From positions 124,001 through 188,000 of the forward strand of contig NZ_JAJQXA010000008.1 in the NCBI RefSeq assembly GCF_021245985.1: a stretch of 64,000 nt of DNA, in the 5' to 3' direction. The translations under genes and the position numbers were made by a program. Under the pieces are notes generated by a model. The model searched no databases, was not told where the DNA came from, and saw nothing but the letters and a program-made list of their open reading frames with translations. Numbering within the stretch: the first letter of the stretch is position 1; every line of letters starts with the position of its first letter. This document shows positions 62,636 to 64,000 of this stretch, piece by piece. This DNA comes from Flavobacterium soyae (GTDB lineage: Bacteria; Bacteroidota; Bacteroidia; Flavobacteriales; Flavobacteriaceae).

Positions 62636-63697
62636 TTATAATTCTCTTGTTCTATAATAATTAATCATTAAATCTATAAACTTGCTATAACTTTCCATTC
62701 CATCTTTTTGATTGTTTGATTTTAAGAAACTATCATAAACAAAATGAAAACCCTTATCAATAAAAGTATCATATTGTTTCCAAAAATCCTGACTTTCCTG
62801 ATAGTTTTTTAAAATCCCCGAATTTACTTGTCTCTTTAAAATTTCGAAAATTTTCTCGTTTTTAAATTTCCAGATTCCAAGGCAATAGCGCAACGCAAAA
62901 CTATACCCGGAATATTGATAATATAAATTGTCATTTTTTACAGATGCTAAAACGCCTATAAAATTACATTCATTCTCGCTGGCAAAACCTATCTGATGCG
63001 CCATTTCATGTGAAGCAGTAACTGGAAAAGAATACATAGGCAATAAATCATTTACCTGTGCTTCATTAGTAAAAGGGTTCAAATAACCGCCAAATCCCAT
63101 ATAAGTTAACGGAACACTAAAAAGTGATTTTTTTACGCTTAAAGCGTCATATTTAAAATAAGAATGTTCTTTGGCTAAATTATCATACCCGTTTAAATTC
63201 ATCTTAAAAACTTCTTCCTGAGAATACGGAAAATTGATTTTTTCGCCTTTATTTTTTGTGATTTTAAACTGAATTTCATTCGTTTTAACAATCAGTCTTT
63301 TTGTAAAGGCTAATAAATCAGCATCAGTATATTCCCTTTTGATTTCCATTTTCTCGAAAAGTGGTTTGCGATAATAATTGAAAGCCCAAAGCAAATGAAA
63401 GAAAAAGTAAAAAACAGAAATTTTACCTGTAATTTTTAAAAGATGATCTTTCCAATCTGTTCTCCATGTTTTTCGAATTCTCCAAAACCAGCTTATCATC
63501 GATAAAATTAAAACTGCGTAAATACAATCGCCAACAGAAAATGAAATTTTACCTAAAAGTACTCGTGAGAAATGCGAAATTCTGATGTATACATTATTAC
63601 TGTAAAAACCTTCAACAAAATCAGGAAAAAACGGCAGAATTTTTAAAAAGATAATCTGAACTAAAAGAAATAAAGGAAGGATATATTTTCGTGTCAC
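62636..63697 (-). CDS. DUF3810-family membrane metalloprotease-like protein
   Basis: 353 residues. Three membrane segments near the N-terminus (about 5-22, 52-70, 90-108). After them comes YNYYRKPLFEKMEIKREYTDADLL and the zinc site VTASHEMAHQIGFASENECNFIGVLAS, with HEMAH (about 230-234) and a downstream Glu. DUF3810 proteins look like membrane-bound zincins of the gluzincin type. Substrate unknown. Single gene. Confidence 0.9.
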   Translation of the reverse strand: MTRKYILPLFLLVQIIFLKILPFFPDFVEGFYSNNVYIRISHFSRVLLGKISFSVGDCIYAVLILSMISWFWRIRKTWRTDWKDHLLKITGKISVFYFFFHLLWAFNYYRKPLFEKMEIKREYTDADLLAFTKRLIVKTNEIQFKITKNKGEKINFPYSQEEVFKMNLNGYDNLAKEHSYFKYDALSVKKSLFSVPLTYMGFGGYLNPFTNEAQVNDLLPMYSFPVTASHEMAHQIGFASENECNFIGVLASVKNDNLYYQYSGYSFALRYCLGIWKFKNEKIFEILKRQVNSGILKNYQESQDFWKQYDTFIDKGFHFVYDSFLKSNNQKDGMESYSKFIDLMINYYRTREL

Positions 63698-63753
63698 GGT
63701 TTTACTTTTGGGTTAAAAATAATAATTAAAATACTAGTTCGTTTTCTTTTTTG

Positions 63754-63761
63754 TAAATTTG
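63754..63761 (+). promoter_or_regulatory. -7 motif before the 63781 gene
   Basis: TAAATTTG fits TAnnTTTG, 19 bp before the ATG. No TTG at the ideal distance. Confidence 0.45.
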
Positions 63762-63780
63762 TTATTCAATAACGAAGAAA

Positions 63781-63993
63781 ATGACACAAATCACTTTAAA
63801 TATTCCTGATAACGAATTGTCATTCTTTATGCAGTTGATAGAGAAATTTAATTATGAAACCGTAATTAATGAATTTTCTGTAAGCGAAGAAATGAAAAAT
63901 TTGTTAGACGATAGAAGATCAACTTCAAAAGAAGATGATTTTCTTCCTTGGAACGAAGCTAAAAAACAATTACGTTTCAAATCAGAGAAATGA
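63781..63993 (+). CDS. Probable antitoxin of a type II toxin-antitoxin pair
   Basis: 70 residues, acidic start TQITLNIPDNELSFFMQLIE followed by KFNYETVINEFSVSEEMKNL, then a flexible tail LDDRRSTSKEDDFLPWNEAKKQ. The short beta strand, amphipathic helix and disordered charged tail are typical of small antitoxins paired with RelE/ParE toxins in Bacteroidota. The stop codon TGA overlaps an ATG (63990-63993, ATGA) that starts the next frame, the usual arrangement in such operons. The family name is uncertain. Confidence 0.6.
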   Translation: MTQITLNIPDNELSFFMQLIEKFNYETVINEFSVSEEMKNLLDDRRSTSKEDDFLPWNEAKKQLRFKSEK

Positions 63994-64000
63994 TTTTTAA
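63990..64000 (+). CDS. Start of the next gene, cut by window end (possible RelE/ParE-type toxin)
   Basis: ATG at 63990 overlaps the antitoxin-like stop (ATGA). Only codons for M-I-F are inside the window. Identity as a toxin is inferred from the overlap and small size of the gene before it. Confidence 0.35.

Overview
The window is AT-rich chromosomal DNA from a member of the Bacteroidota, almost certainly a gliding Flavobacterium of the F. johnsoniae type. The signs are: signal peptides ending in the AQ/SQ cleavage style; two proteins with type IX secretion (T9SS) C-terminal sorting domains; the gliding lipoprotein gldI beside a DHH phosphoesterase; a GSIII glutamine synthetase; NagB fused to a PIG-L domain; the long Bacteroidota form of PurM; and repeated TAnnTTTG -7 promoter motifs, often with TTG 18-23 bp upstream. 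I see no rRNA, tRNA, CRISPR array or intact insertion sequence. No start or stop pattern suggests sequencing frameshifts.

Layout. 1-340 is the 3' end of a BRO/DinD-like gene. 400-4589 is an accessory cluster: four minus-strand genes for small secreted paralogous proteins, three of them with duplicated flanks, followed by an AraC-type regulator gene. A 60-bp box upstream of three paralogs recurs immediately upstream of the regulator. 4900-8350 has a secreted esterase, a collagen-like lipoprotein, a small MITE-like element and a T9SS cargo protein. 8526-14996 is housekeeping: TerC, divergent GSII and GSIII glutamine synthetases, and purM. 15000-20900 mixes small genes, an acetyltransferase and a GH92 alpha-mannosidase with many intergenic repeats, including five copies of a 70-bp tandem repeat. 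20929-30721 is mostly minus strand: M61 protease, DUF2805, sterol desaturase, a DoxX-AqpZ-GlsB set, an EamA exporter, and the DHH phosphoesterase-gldI-cyclophilin/FKBP-cyclophilin/FKBP operon. 30822-37244 has a rhomboid protease, ClC channel, RidA, the CbpA/CbpM chaperone pair and two unknown exported proteins. 37430-50992 is a plus-strand run: guaA, two LysM proteins, OsmC, nagB, DUF3820, pyrG, yidC and a MORN-repeat protein. 51192-64000 holds DUF4956, a secreted permuted dikinase, mnmA, a T9SS subtilase, a flavin oxidoreductase, a Nudix hydrolase, a PlsC-type acyltransferase, an ECF sigma factor with a membrane partner, a DUF3810 zincin, and the first gene of a probable toxin-antitoxin pair cut by the window end.

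Intergenic space is rich in inverted repeats of several families (GCCACGAATT type, GCCACAGATTAA type, GTAGAGACGCAC type, CCTGAGGAACGAAGGATC type). They lie almost only at gene 3' ends. The most notable unexplained items are the AraC/small-secreted-protein cluster with its shared box, the secreted glucan-water-dikinase-like protein, the 70-bp tandem array, and the terminator-like hairpin in the leader of the DUF3820 gene. All functional statements rest on motif recognition by eye; no database search was run.
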